DNA of 36,512 nt from Candidatus Omnitrophota bacterium (GCA_013335325.1 JAAXVU010000003.1:1-36512); one strand, 5' to 3'. Shown: positions 9,190 to 17,692, counted from the first letter of the stretch. Notes: generated from the sequence alone by a model not told the origin. Numbers and translations are program-made.

Positions 9190-10767
9190 TTATTCGCATG
9201 AACGGACACCGCGTCCGCCCACGCTAGCAGTTGCATCTGCAACGGAATAAGCTGCTTGCATGCGGTCAGAAATACGCAGCCGATCGGCATTGTCCGACCA
9301 GGAACCGCCACGCAATCCAGATCCAGCTGAACCTGTCACACCTTTGGAAACATCAATATCCATGCCGGGCCATCCGATAACATTGGCATTGCCAGTGAAG
9401 CCGACAGCCGTGGACAAATATCCGTCACCCATCTGACCAGTAAAGAGTAAACCGTCAGAGTTTCCAACTGTTACCACCTCTTCACTGACATTACCGGACA
9501 GTTCCATAGCAGCATAACTACCCGCCCCAGACTGCTCCCGCTTAGAAATACTGGTTGCGAACATACCGCTACGTAATGATCCTGACTGATATTCCGCCCC
9601 CAGTCCGGCATCTCCGCCTGACAAAACGGTACCACCGTAACGAGCATTGGCAGAAACTGTAGTCACTGTTTCATCCGCTGCTTCTTCTGATACACCCGAC
9701 AGCGCTCCTGCCGCCACAATATCTGTACCGCCCCAAGCGAACTCACCCGACAAAGGCATATAAGGACCTCGGGCCAATTTCTCAAATTCCAGTTCCGTCA
9801 TGGGGCGTAAACCGGCCCAATCCAAGAAAGCGCACAACCCCTTCCAACTTAGATAGCTCAACGCCCGCGCAGGTCGCTGCGAAGTACAAACCAACGGGTC
9901 TCCAACACAGGCTACAGTGTTCCGCGCCAATACAGCATCAGAGTTTTTATGACTAGGATCTGTCAAATCATGCTGGGTACGAGCGGTAACCGGAAGCGAA
10001 TTAATAAACTCAACCCACTGACCTTCTGTGATTTCATATTTAGCAGCGTAAAAAGCATTGAAACCTTTAGGATAGGCTGCAGGTATTGTAAATGTCGCAC
10101 CAGATGCAAACTCGCCAACATTGGAAGCCGAAGAATAATAGTGTCCGCCAGAGCTAACAGACGAAACATTAATCGCGCCCTCACTTGTAATATGCCATGG
10201 TGCATTATCCGAACTCCCCTGACGAAACGCTGCATTAGAAGATGCAAAATCGCCGGCATAAAAATCTCCCTCTGGAACTAAAACCATTTCCATGCCGAAA
10301 ACATTAATACCAATCTGGCTGTTTGCATCAAAACCACAGCTCGAATAATCAACCGTAACCATAACATTCTTTGATGACATGGTTCCTACAGGCGCATTGG
10401 CCTTTCTTCTCAAGAAAGTACCGATCTTGTCACCAGGAACAAATAGTTCTAAATAAGAATTAGTACCATAACCAGTGCCGGTCGGATCAACGCCTGCCAC
10501 AGACATCTGACAAAGCCGCTTCTCAACGGCGCCAGACTGTACATCACTCATTCGCACAGTCAGCCAAATAGCGTCGTGATTAATTTTGTTCTTCCAGGAA
10601 TTGTCCCATGAAACGTCAAAAAAAACTGCAAGCGTTTTAGCCTGCACATCCCTGACTCCCATCTGGACATTGCTTATGGAAAGATTGTTGGCAAGTGAAC
10701 TCGCCGGAAAAGACATGCACAATAACAAGCACACAATAAAAGAGAAAAGAAACACTCTGAGCTTCAT
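9190..10767 (-). CDS. Secreted FGE/SUMF1-fold protein B (pseudo-enzyme)
   Basis: 525 residues, same architecture as its downstream neighbour. A signal peptide (1-26, SSLA before NN) is followed by an N-terminal domain with SWDNSWKN and HDAIWL, then a SUMF1-like domain from about 155: FGMEMVLVPEGDFYAGD, KYEITEGQWVEFINSL, RPARALSYLSWKG, LRPMTELEFEKLARG, MELSGNVSEE, LRGGSW and a C-terminal GGRGVRSCE. In true FGE a catalytic Cys follows the RGGSW motif (…CRxAxR); here the equivalent segment reads DRLRISDR, with Leu. Several other Cys are present and may form disulfides. The C-terminal RGGSW-to-GxR segment resembles the C-type-lectin fold used as variable region in diversity-generating retroelement targets, but no reverse transcriptase is in the window. 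AAAGGAG lies 5 bases before the ATG. Confidence 0.88.
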   Translation of the reverse strand: MKLRVFLFSFIVCLLLCMSFPASSLANNLSISNVQMGVRDVQAKTLAVFFDVSWDNSWKNKINHDAIWLTVRMSDVQSGAVEKRLCQMSVAGVDPTGTGYGTNSYLELFVPGDKIGTFLRRKANAPVGTMSSKNVMVTVDYSSCGFDANSQIGINVFGMEMVLVPEGDFYAGDFASSNAAFRQGSSDNAPWHITSEGAINVSSVSSGGHYYSSASNVGEFASGATFTIPAAYPKGFNAFYAAKYEITEGQWVEFINSLPVTARTQHDLTDPSHKNSDAVLARNTVACVGDPLVCTSQRPARALSYLSWKGLCAFLDWAGLRPMTELEFEKLARGPYMPLSGEFAWGGTDIVAAGALSGVSEEAADETVTTVSANARYGGTVLSGGDAGLGAEYQSGSLRSGMFATSISKREQSGAGSYAAMELSGNVSEEVVTVGNSDGLLFTGQMGDGYLSTAVGFTGNANVIGWPGMDIDVSKGVTGSAGSGLRGGSWSDNADRLRISDRMQAAYSVADATASVGGRGVRSCE

Positions 10768-10832
10768 GTCGCTCCTTTATAAGGGAATGTGTGCAATATT
10801 TAAAGGCTCAAAAATCTGAGAACCAATTTGAA

Positions 10833-11669
10833 CTACCTTGCAATATTCAAATGGCCGGTCTGTTCCGGCTTGTCGATCTTCATGTTAACCTTGCCCCTGG
10901 CATGGAGCTTGGCTGTTACTATTTTCTCTTCAACAAGATTGCGATCCGCAGCCTTAGGCTTAAGATACAAATACCACTGATAATGTTTTAGTGCAGTTTC
11001 CTGATCTCCGAGAAACTCTCCGCTAACAAAAGCAAGATTAAAATGCGCGTCGGCATCATAGGGCATCAAATCTACCGCCTGATAATATTCCACCACAGCA
11101 CGCTGATATTCCCCTCTCTCAAAATAAACATTTCCCATATTGTAGTGAGCTCTAGCCAATTCCTCTTTAAACTTTTCATCCTCGGGATCAACATCTCCGC
11201 CTTTTTGTAAAACAGCATTGGCTTGCTTTTCGATCTCCAAAGGAGGCAACATGGCTTCCGGCATTATTTCTGACTTAACTGCTTTCTCTTTTGTATTATT
11301 AGCTTCCGTCAAATTTGCTTCCATCTTCTTTAAACGATCTTCAAAAGATTTCTGCTGATCTTCCATCTGAGAACGCACATCTTCAATCTCTTTGGTATAT
11401 TTTTGATTCAGGTTCTCCACTCTACGGATATCTTTTATAAACTGTTCACGCTCCTGCCGCATTTCATCTACTCTTTTAGCTTCGGACTCTTTCTCATTAC
11501 GAAGCTTCTCGATTTCCTTCTGCAAGGCTACAGGGTCTGACTGAACATTATCCGTAACCGGCGCAGCGGTCTGAGCGGACACTGTCCGAAAAGACCACAT
11601 GGCAAACATGCCAAACGCAACGATCATGCACAACGTTGTGTTTGCCCAGTTTTTTGAGGATAGTCTCAT
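10833..11669 (-). CDS. Periplasmic or outer-membrane coiled-coil TPR protein
   Basis: 278 residues from the ATG at 11669, which has GGAGAGG 5 bases upstream; a TTG start at 11708 would overlap the secretin stop and is less likely. Residues 1-32 form a signal sequence or anchor ending VSAQ. Residues about 46-132 are a strong charged coiled coil. Two TPR motifs follow (about 171-204, with AHYNMGNVYFERGEYQRA, and 205-240, with AHFNLAFVSGEFLGD). It directly follows the secretin, where type IV pilus and type II systems often place TPR pilotins or assembly factors such as PilF/PilW. Unlike those lipoproteins it shows no clear lipobox. Partner role to the secretin is inference. Confidence 0.8.
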   Translation of the reverse strand: MRLSSKNWANTTLCMIVAFGMFAMWSFRTVSAQTAAPVTDNVQSDPVALQKEIEKLRNEKESEAKRVDEMRQEREQFIKDIRRVENLNQKYTKEIEDVRSQMEDQQKSFEDRLKKMEANLTEANNTKEKAVKSEIMPEAMLPPLEIEKQANAVLQKGGDVDPEDEKFKEELARAHYNMGNVYFERGEYQRAVVEYYQAVDLMPYDADAHFNLAFVSGEFLGDQETALKHYQWYLYLKPKAADRNLVEEKIVTAKLHARGKVNMKIDKPEQTGHLNIAR

Positions 11670-11704
11670 AAAAGCCTCTCCGTAAGAGTTTGTTGTTTGC
11701 AAAA

Positions 11705-13297
11705 TCAATTATATGCCTTGGACGGCTTAATAGTGCCAGATGGAGCCTTGTAACTTTCCTTGCCAGTCAAAATATGCGGAGTAATAAAAATAACTATCTC
11801 CGTCGATGTCATGCTGTCCGAGTCTCTGCTGAACAACTTGTCTACTACCGGCATGTCCATCAATATAGGCAAACCTTTTCTTGAATGAACCTTATCATCC
11901 TTGCGCAAACCAGCCATTATAATAGTAGTGCCATCTTCCACAACCAAAGTTGTTTCAACTTCGGTTTTGTTGACTTGCGGAATGCCGCCACCCTTGGAGC
12001 TCAATGTGCCTACGACCGAGGAAATCTCGGGACGTAACCGCATAGTGATCATTCCGTCATTATTAATGATGGGTGTCACATTTAGTTTCAAACCTACATC
12101 AATGAACCGTACATCTTCACTAGTTATTGCATTATCTCCAGTACCCGATACGGTCGAAATAATATATGGTACCGTATCCCCTATGTGGATTCTGGATTCT
12201 TCATTATTAACTGCCAATATCTGTGGATTAGACAAAATTTTAGTGTCGCTGACTTGATCCATTGCACGCACATCCATCACAAACTTATCGACATTGATGG
12301 TGCCGAAAGCGACCTTGCCAAAAGTATTATGCAAATTATCGGAAGAACTCATGCCGCTTACGTTCATGTAATTATTGGCAATATTGATTTTGCCAATACT
12401 TTTGTCCTTCGTTAAAATAGACCAATCAATACCCGCATCATGCGTCGGTTTCAATATTACCTGAAGAATACGTGCCTCAATCAAAACTTCCTTTGTCGGC
12501 TCATCTAGATGACGAATGATCTTCTCTACCTCTTCTTTGCGCCCCGGGAAGACACGAATGATAAGCTGATTAGAGCGCTCATCGGAACTAATAGACCCGA
12601 CGGACTTCGCATCTATGCGCATCCTGAGCTTATCCGCCACCACATCTGCCTTGGCATATTGCAAATTAAAAATAACTGTCTCCAAAGGCTGTTCGATATC
12701 TTTGACAACCTTTTTCATCTTTTCGATTGAAACTGGCGTGTCGATCAGAACAACCGAACCAGTATCTTCATCTATTATAATCTTGCCGACATTGCTCTTA
12801 AGATTATCCAGCGCCGCCAGAACATAGCTAGGCTTGGCATACTGCAAGTGCAAAGTCTCTACTACAGTCTTTTCTCCGAATGGCTTTCCAAACATAGCCT
12901 CATACTCAACCGAAGTCATGACCTGCACTATATTATTCTGAATCTGGTAAGCCAGCTTGTTGGAGATGATTACGATATCCAAGGCATCCTTAATAGCCAC
13001 ATTGTCCAGCAATACTGTCGTTCTGCCATCGACAGCTGGACTGATGACCACGTTGAATTCACCTTTCATCGCAAGAAATTTAACCACATCCACAATATTC
13101 ATGTCGCGGACATCAAGCGCAATCTTACGCATCATACGCTCATCAAGAGTTTCCTTGGGCTCCGTGAGGAGAATGGGCTTTGGCACCTGCCCCTTGTCCT
13201 CCGCGCGCGCAGGAACATTGCCCAACGCGATCAGACCGATGGCGGAAAGAAAAACGATCCCGACGATCTTTTTGGATAGGAAGTTGTAGGGTGTCAT
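11705..13297 (-). CDS. Secretin of the GspD/PilQ family
   Basis: 530 residues. It forms the outer-membrane ring channel of type II secretion or type IV pilus systems. Residues 1-32 are a signal peptide (PARA before ED). An N0/STN-like domain follows at about 54-135 (LDVRDMNIVDVVKFLAMKG, then DALDIVI). Two N1-type ring domains start LHLQYAKPSYVLAALD (about 148) and FNLQYAKADVVADKL (about 209). The secretin beta domain (about 270-515) shows VPYIISTVSG, DVGLKLNVTPIINNDGMI, TTLVVEDGTTIIMAGL, GLPILMDMPVVDKLF and IVIFITPHIL. The start overlaps the preceding GspC/PilP-like stop as ATGA, so the two are translationally coupled. GspC-GspD order is typical of type II secretion, yet no ATPase, platform or pseudopilin gene is nearby. 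Confidence 0.95.
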   Translation of the reverse strand: MTPYNFLSKKIVGIVFLSAIGLIALGNVPARAEDKGQVPKPILLTEPKETLDERMMRKIALDVRDMNIVDVVKFLAMKGEFNVVISPAVDGRTTVLLDNVAIKDALDIVIISNKLAYQIQNNIVQVMTSVEYEAMFGKPFGEKTVVETLHLQYAKPSYVLAALDNLKSNVGKIIIDEDTGSVVLIDTPVSIEKMKKVVKDIEQPLETVIFNLQYAKADVVADKLRMRIDAKSVGSISSDERSNQLIIRVFPGRKEEVEKIIRHLDEPTKEVLIEARILQVILKPTHDAGIDWSILTKDKSIGKINIANNYMNVSGMSSSDNLHNTFGKVAFGTINVDKFVMDVRAMDQVSDTKILSNPQILAVNNEESRIHIGDTVPYIISTVSGTGDNAITSEDVRFIDVGLKLNVTPIINNDGMITMRLRPEISSVVGTLSSKGGGIPQVNKTEVETTLVVEDGTTIIMAGLRKDDKVHSRKGLPILMDMPVVDKLFSRDSDSMTSTEIVIFITPHILTGKESYKAPSGTIKPSKAYN

Positions 13298-13899
13298 AGC
13301 TTGATAACTATCTCCTCGTTTTCGTAACCGATCACGACCCTGTCAGTGTAAATGGTCTTGATAGTTACATCTTCAAGTTTATCTCCCTCTTTCAAAAACT
13401 TCGTGACGCCGTTGGCCTTATCCTCGATCATGACCGTCGCCGACTCCGGCATGTCAAGCCAAGCGACCCCTACCAATTTGAAATTCTGCATTTTCTTTTC
13501 AAGCACAGCCCTGGCAGTTACGACTCCTGAAGACCCGCCTTCTTTCTTCTCGAAAGGTTGAAAAATATTCCTCGTGCCAATTTTGTCTAAATAATAAGAC
13601 AGGCTTCTTATCTGTGGAACAAAAAGGTTGATCGCATCTCCATGCGCAGGGCCATCAACGGAAACTGACACATTCTGCTTCAAAAGTTCCATGCCATTCC
13701 TGACTTCATATCCGCAATAAATTACACCGGACAAAACAGCAACCATCAATAAATAATTAAGCTGCTGCGTGTTTACAGCAAACAGGCCGCGCGATCTTCT
13801 AGCCGCAGGAACAACCGCACCAGAAGAAGAGTCTTGCGCCTTCTTAGTGGCTTCGATGATTTTAAGCAGCTTTTCTTCTGCGGTTTCTTTCTTAGCCAT
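13294..13899 (-). CDS. GspC/PilP-like inner-membrane periplasmic protein
   Basis: 201 residues. A charged cytoplasmic tail (1-45) is followed by one membrane helix (about 48-66), a periplasmic linker with a GTRNIFQPFE segment, and a small C-terminal beta domain (about 137-201: FKLVGVAWLD, ATVMIED, FLKEGDKLEDVTIKTI, DRVVIGYENEEIVIKL). This plan matches GspC HR domains and PilP, which link the inner-membrane machinery to the secretin. The NIFQP segment resembles the region before the GspC homology domain. It is first in a run of co-directional secretion genes and overlaps the secretin start by 4 bases. The 89-bp gap upstream is AT-rich and holds a TTGACC, but I could not find a well-spaced -10 partner. 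Confidence 0.75.
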   Translation of the reverse strand: MAKKETAEEKLLKIIEATKKAQDSSSGAVVPAARRSRGLFAVNTQQLNYLLMVAVLSGVIYCGYEVRNGMELLKQNVSVSVDGPAHGDAINLFVPQIRSLSYYLDKIGTRNIFQPFEKKEGGSSGVVTARAVLEKKMQNFKLVGVAWLDMPESATVMIEDKANGVTKFLKEGDKLEDVTIKTIYTDRVVIGYENEEIVIKL

Positions 13900-13988
13900 C
13901 GACGGAGAAATAAATTTTAATGTTTTAAAATATATGAACTTCGAACTGTTTTCATATTAACATAGGTCAATACCGCCGCAAGGGAATT

Positions 13989-14966
13989 TTAGATTTTTTT
14001 CCTCATAAAAATATAAATAACAAATTTACCTGCTCCAGTCAGGAAACCGGCTGCCCGAGCGTAAGCCCTTACAAGAAAAACCGCACCCGCCGTTAAGCCT
14101 TCTGGCAGGCTTGGCATCATTCTTAAACCAAAACCTTCCTCCAACATGAAAATGGCTGCCAGAAAAGCAATCGCATAAAGCGGTAGCATACAGACAAACA
14201 ATACCAGACTTACAATTACAGCCGGAACCTCTGCAATGTCCTTCCAGAATGTATAGTCATCCCCGGCTGCCATGCCCGGATGATCGACATAAATACGCGC
14301 CCTCCAAATGCCATGCCGGAACTGCTCTTTCAGGTACCTTCCAAGATCTGCCTGATGGTAATGATCGACCAGAGCATCCTTCAAAAAGCGTATCCGCCAG
14401 CCGTTACGGATCACCTTGTAGCTTAAATCATTGTCCTCGCCGCTAGCTCTTCTATACTGAGCATTAAAGCCGCCAACCAATTCAAAGACATCTCTTCGGA
14501 TAGCAAAGTTATAACTGCCAAATGCCCTGGGAAACTCTGGCATCAGGCAACGATGACGAAACTTGATCTCATAATGGATGACCCTGGCCAGCCAAGACTC
14601 CGGGTTGGCAATGCCGTAACCTCCCGACACCACCGCCACGTTGTCAGCCTCAAAACCTCTTAACATCTTCTCAAGCCACTCACGCTCCGGACAACAATCG
14701 GCATCGGTAAAAAGCAGTATCTGTCCGGAAGATTTGCGAGCACCGCAGTTTCGTGCGCTCGCCGGACCGGCATTAGCTTGAAATATATACTTTACCCCGG
14801 GATGTGCAGAAACGACCTGCCTGGTCGCGTCGGTAGAACCGTCGTCCACGACCACGATCTCGAACGGCTGCCTGCAGGTCTGCTTTTCCAGCGCCGACAG
14901 GGCATCTCCGATCGTGTCCGCGGCATTATAGGCGGGAATAATTACGCTTAACGACAAGGCATCCAT
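13989..14966 (-). CDS. Family 2 glycosyltransferase with C-terminal membrane helices
   Basis: 325 residues. The GT-A fold is shown by SVIIPAYNAADTI (7-19), VVVDDGSTD (about 38-46), NAGPASARNCG, the metal-binding LFTDADCC, and the acceptor-side ASGEDNDLSYK with a following NGW. Two or three C-terminal hydrophobic segments (about 248-276 and 290-320) place it at the membrane. It would transfer a sugar from a nucleotide sugar to a lipid or polysaccharide acceptor; the sugar cannot be told. It starts 2 bases after the stop of the DUF2304 gene and is the last of three genes that look like one envelope-glycan unit. Confidence 0.9.
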   Translation of the reverse strand: MDALSLSVIIPAYNAADTIGDALSALEKQTCRQPFEIVVVDDGSTDATRQVVSAHPGVKYIFQANAGPASARNCGARKSSGQILLFTDADCCPEREWLEKMLRGFEADNVAVVSGGYGIANPESWLARVIHYEIKFRHRCLMPEFPRAFGSYNFAIRRDVFELVGGFNAQYRRASGEDNDLSYKVIRNGWRIRFLKDALVDHYHQADLGRYLKEQFRHGIWRARIYVDHPGMAAGDDYTFWKDIAEVPAVIVSLVLFVCMLPLYAIAFLAAIFMLEEGFGLRMMPSLPEGLTAGAVFLVRAYARAAGFLTGAGKFVIYIFMRKKI

Positions 14967-14968
14967 TC

Positions 14969-15325
14969 TTATTTCCGATCCATCCGTTCTACTAGTCGAC
15001 GGATCTCCAGCTCCAGCATGCCGATCTTCTGGGCCATGCGGTCATTGCGACGGTTCTGGTGACAAAGAAATACCGTCAGCAACAAACTAACAAAAACAAA
15101 GATACCAAAGAGTCCGAAGAAAATAAAATTGCTCGGAACCTCAAAGCCGAACAATCGTGAAAGCGCGAACAGCCAGTCGCTGAAGATAGCACACAGCAAG
15201 CCCAGAACGCACACAGTGAGCCAAATGAAAGCATATTTAAATGACAAGGCTTCCCGACGGACAAGCTCCAGTACAAAAAACAGAATAGACAGTGACAGCC
15301 CGAAGGCAAGGACTCTTATTCCCAT
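14969..15325 (-). CDS. DUF2304 small membrane protein
   Basis: 118 residues with three hydrophobic helices (about 3-21, 30-48 and 66-87), then a charged coiled-coil tail ending in ELEIRRLVERMDRK. The plan and the RREALSFKYAFIWL segment fit DUF2304. Members of this family usually sit next to DPM1-like glycosyltransferases, as here. The start overlaps the preceding glycosyltransferase stop by 10 bases, so coupled expression is likely. The function is not known; a membrane partner or scaffold for the neighbouring transferase is inference. Confidence 0.85.
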   Translation of the reverse strand: MGIRVLAFGLSLSILFFVLELVRREALSFKYAFIWLTVCVLGLLCAIFSDWLFALSRLFGFEVPSNFIFFGLFGIFVFVSLLLTVFLCHQNRRNDRMAQKIGMLELEIRRLVERMDRK

Positions 15326-16038
15326 GGCCCGAACACCTTTCTGTCTTTAAACATATCCAGCATGATCGCCCCAGTGACTTTGATCATGTAATAAGGCGAC
15401 TTCAACTTGCCGATAGAACTCTTCCCGGAACTGCGCGGCCGCATCACTACCGGCACCTCGGTTATACGTGCCCCCAGCCGACGGGCTATTACGATCGCCT
15501 CCGGCTCGGGGAAATCCTGCGGATAATGTGCCGCAAACACCCGGATCAGCTTGCGATTCACCGCTCTAAAGCCTGAAGTGGGATCAGAACAGTTTAGCCC
15601 GGTCAACAACCTGATCAGCGCAACAAAAAAACGTATCCCTATTCGACGAAGCCGGGAAGAACGAAACCCGTCGGCAGGTTCGCAAAAACGGCTGCCTACG
15701 GACATATCCGCAGCTCCTTCCGATATCGGTCGCACTAGCTTGGCCAGGAATGCCGGGTCATGCTGCCCGTCGCCATCAATCTGCACCGCCGCCTCGTACC
15801 CATTCTCGTCAGCCCAGCGATATCCGGTCTGCACCGCACCGCCTATGCCCAAATTAAAAGGCAGGCTCACGACGGCTGCGCCAGCCATCCGGGCCTGCTC
15901 CGCAGTATCGTCGGCCGAGCCGTCATCCACCACCAACGGGACTATATCCAGCCCCGAGGACTGTAACTCCCGCACGACTTTCCCGATGTTCTTAGCCTCA
16001 TTATAGGCGGGAATAATAGCCAGAATTTTTTTTGCCAT
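15316..16038 (-). CDS. DPM1-like family 2 glycosyltransferase
   Basis: 240 residues. The family is shown by ILAIIPAYNEAKNIGKVV at the start, LVVDDGSADDT, LPFNLGIGGAVQTGYRWA, the QIDGDGQHDP metal and nucleotide site, VGSRF, and DPTSGFRAVNRK. These are typical of dolichol- or undecaprenyl-phosphate sugar transferases, which move a hexose from a nucleotide sugar to a polyprenyl phosphate on the cytoplasmic face. There is no C-terminal membrane anchor; the adjacent DUF2304 protein may serve that purpose. Its first 38 bases overlap the end of the delta-like gene, which is long for a coupling overlap but both frames look genuine. Confidence 0.92.
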   Translation of the reverse strand: MAKKILAIIPAYNEAKNIGKVVRELQSSGLDIVPLVVDDGSADDTAEQARMAGAAVVSLPFNLGIGGAVQTGYRWADENGYEAAVQIDGDGQHDPAFLAKLVRPISEGAADMSVGSRFCEPADGFRSSRLRRIGIRFFVALIRLLTGLNCSDPTSGFRAVNRKLIRVFAAHYPQDFPEPEAIVIARRLGARITEVPVVMRPRSSGKSSIGKLKSPYYMIKVTGAIMLDMFKDRKVFGPWE

Positions 16039-16399
16039 AACCTTTTATCAGGAATTGCAACCGCGTAACTAGACTAAAATCCAATACTTCTCCGGCAATC
16101 TCTATGACTACACCGCCCCGCAGGTCGGCGTTCTCCAGGAACTCTATCTCGGCGTGAGGCAATTTATCTTTCAATATCGCCACAAAGCGAGCCCGCTGTT
16201 CAGCGGGCATCGGTCCTGCAGATACAATGACGACCTTCTCCGCCTCATCCCCCACACCGGCAGGTGCGAACATTTCTACCCGCTCGAGCGCCGCCAACAT
16301 AAGCTCGCGGTCCATTAGTCGCTTCAAAACGTAACCAACAACGATGGCAGCCAGAACCTGAAGGATCAGGACTTTGCCGAGAAGCCCCAGTTCCGCCAT
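16001..16399 (-). CDS. Membrane-anchored protein with ATP synthase delta (OSCP)-like C-terminal domain
   Basis: 132 residues. One N-terminal membrane helix (about 8-26, LGKVLILQVLAAIVVGYVL) is followed by a short charged stretch and a domain from about 55 whose layout matches the C-terminal part of F1 delta: a VVIVSAGPM strand, MPAEQRARFVAILKDKL helix, the IEFLENADLRGGVVIEIAGEV hairpin, then LDFSLVTRLQFL. In delta this piece reads roughly GGLVIRIGDxVxDxSxxxxL. The N-terminal anchor recalls subunit b, so it could be a shortened b-delta fusion, yet no other atp gene is in the window. It could instead be a repurposed domain. ATG at 16399 has GGAG 7 bases upstream. Confidence 0.7.
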   Translation of the reverse strand: MAELGLLGKVLILQVLAAIVVGYVLKRLMDRELMLAALERVEMFAPAGVGDEAEKVVIVSAGPMPAEQRARFVAILKDKLPHAEIEFLENADLRGGVVIEIAGEVLDFSLVTRLQFLIKGYGKKNSGYYSRL

Positions 16400-16417
16400 A
16401 TACTCTCCTTGCCGCTA

Positions 16418-17692
16418 TCAGATCTTACCCAACGACTTCACGTAAATATACTGCGCGGCCATGGTAACCAGCTGATCCTTCTTCTCCGCCGGAATGTTCT
16501 CATCCGGCCTTACGCCGTCGAACGGAAACGGCCGTCCGTCAGGGAAATGTCCGCGAGCAGTCACCAACGCCATAGAGGAACCATCGGACATGTCAAACAT
16601 GCTCTTTAACAAAACTTGTCCGGCGGTCTTATCACCCATCACAACAGCGCGTTTGCGGTCCTGCATTACGCCGGAAAACAGCTCCGAAGCGCTTCCGGTA
16701 CCGCTGTCCACTAGGATAACCAGAGGCCAATCAAAACGAAAGGCAGGTGGTAATACCGGAATATCCAGGTCCGCGCGTGGCCGGTGTCGTCCTTCAAAAT
16801 AAACCAGCGACTCGCCGTTGGGCAAAAAGAAACCGGATATGGCCCGCGCCGCCAAAGGCGGACCGCCGGGGTTACCGCGCAGGTCCAGAACCAGCCCGCG
16901 AGGATTCTTTGGTGCAAGCATCGCCAGAAACCGCGTCATGTCTTCCGGCGTGCCCTGGTTGAACTTGGGGATCTCCAGACAATACACATCCCGCACTCCC
17001 GTCGGTTTCTGGAAAACCGTTTGCTTGAAATATTCCCGACTTTCTACTTCGATCTCGTGGGGCTTATGCTGAATGGCATCAAAGAAATCAATCCCGACCC
17101 TGGAACCGGCCAAAGGATTCAGCTTGTCTTTAACCTTCTCCTCGCCCCAGCCGGCAAGCGGCTCCCCGTCCATCCGCACAATCAGATCATTTTCCCGCAA
17201 CCCTTTCTCGTAGGCATCTGACCGAGGCTCGATGAAATCTACCGAGAAACCCGCCTCTATCATATGCCCGGTTATGCCAAGGTCGATCTTTTGCCCGTAG
17301 ACCTCTTTGGCGAACTTCTCGGCGGGCTTTGGAGGCAAAAAGCGTGAGAACAGGTCGTCCGGCTGCTTGAGGAAATCCACCAGGTAAGCCGCGCTGCGCC
17401 AGCGCACATAGTCGTTACTCTTCTTTTCCATGAGCAAACTGGGATAAATCTTTCCTTCAAACTCCCGTATAAACCGCTCGTAGTCAGAACGCTGCAACTC
17501 AAAGAAATAATGCTCATCCATGACCTTATAGACTTCTTCAAAGTACTTGAGGTATTCATCATGCAGGTGACTGGCGGTCTCGGGCTTATCGCCCTCCGGC
17601 TTCGACGCAGACACCGCATCGGCAGAATGGCCGGACACCGGCAGCAAGAATAAACAACACAGGCAGATCAGAAAACGAAAAATGGAGTACAC
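16418..17692 (-). CDS. S41 family (C-terminal processing) peptidase homologue with PDZ domain
   Basis: 424 residues from a GTG start with AAGGAAGG 6 bases upstream. Residues 1-23 are a signal peptide. A helical N-terminal region (about 40-125) precedes a PDZ domain (about 130-205, with GLRENDLIVRMDGEPL and KVKDKL). The S41 protease domain follows: VYCLEIPKFNQGT, LVLDLRGNPGGP, VILVDSGTGSASELFSG (nucleophile Ser near 334) and VVMGDKTAGQV. In CtpA-type enzymes this last motif is GxxTFGKG with the catalytic Lys; here the aligned residue is Gln (near 359). Such a change is seen in some S41 branches, so activity is uncertain. It lies in the periplasm and 18 bases before the delta-like gene. Confidence 0.88.
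   Translation of the reverse strand: MYSIFRFLICLCCLFLLPVSGHSADAVSASKPEGDKPETASHLHDEYLKYFEEVYKVMDEHYFFELQRSDYERFIREFEGKIYPSLLMEKKSNDYVRWRSAAYLVDFLKQPDDLFSRFLPPKPAEKFAKEVYGQKIDLGITGHMIEAGFSVDFIEPRSDAYEKGLRENDLIVRMDGEPLAGWGEEKVKDKLNPLAGSRVGIDFFDAIQHKPHEIEVESREYFKQTVFQKPTGVRDVYCLEIPKFNQGTPEDMTRFLAMLAPKNPRGLVLDLRGNPGGPPLAARAISGFFLPNGESLVYFEGRHRPRADLDIPVLPPAFRFDWPLVILVDSGTGSASELFSGVMQDRKRAVVMGDKTAGQVLLKSMFDMSDGSSMALVTARGHFPDGRPFPFDGVRPDENIPAEKKDQLVTMAAQYIYVKSLGKI

Noticed and set aside
13900-13988. Promoter with TTGACC before the GspC/PilP-like gene
   Set aside because: No -10 element lies at 16-18 bases from it, and the other AT-rich matches are no better than chance.
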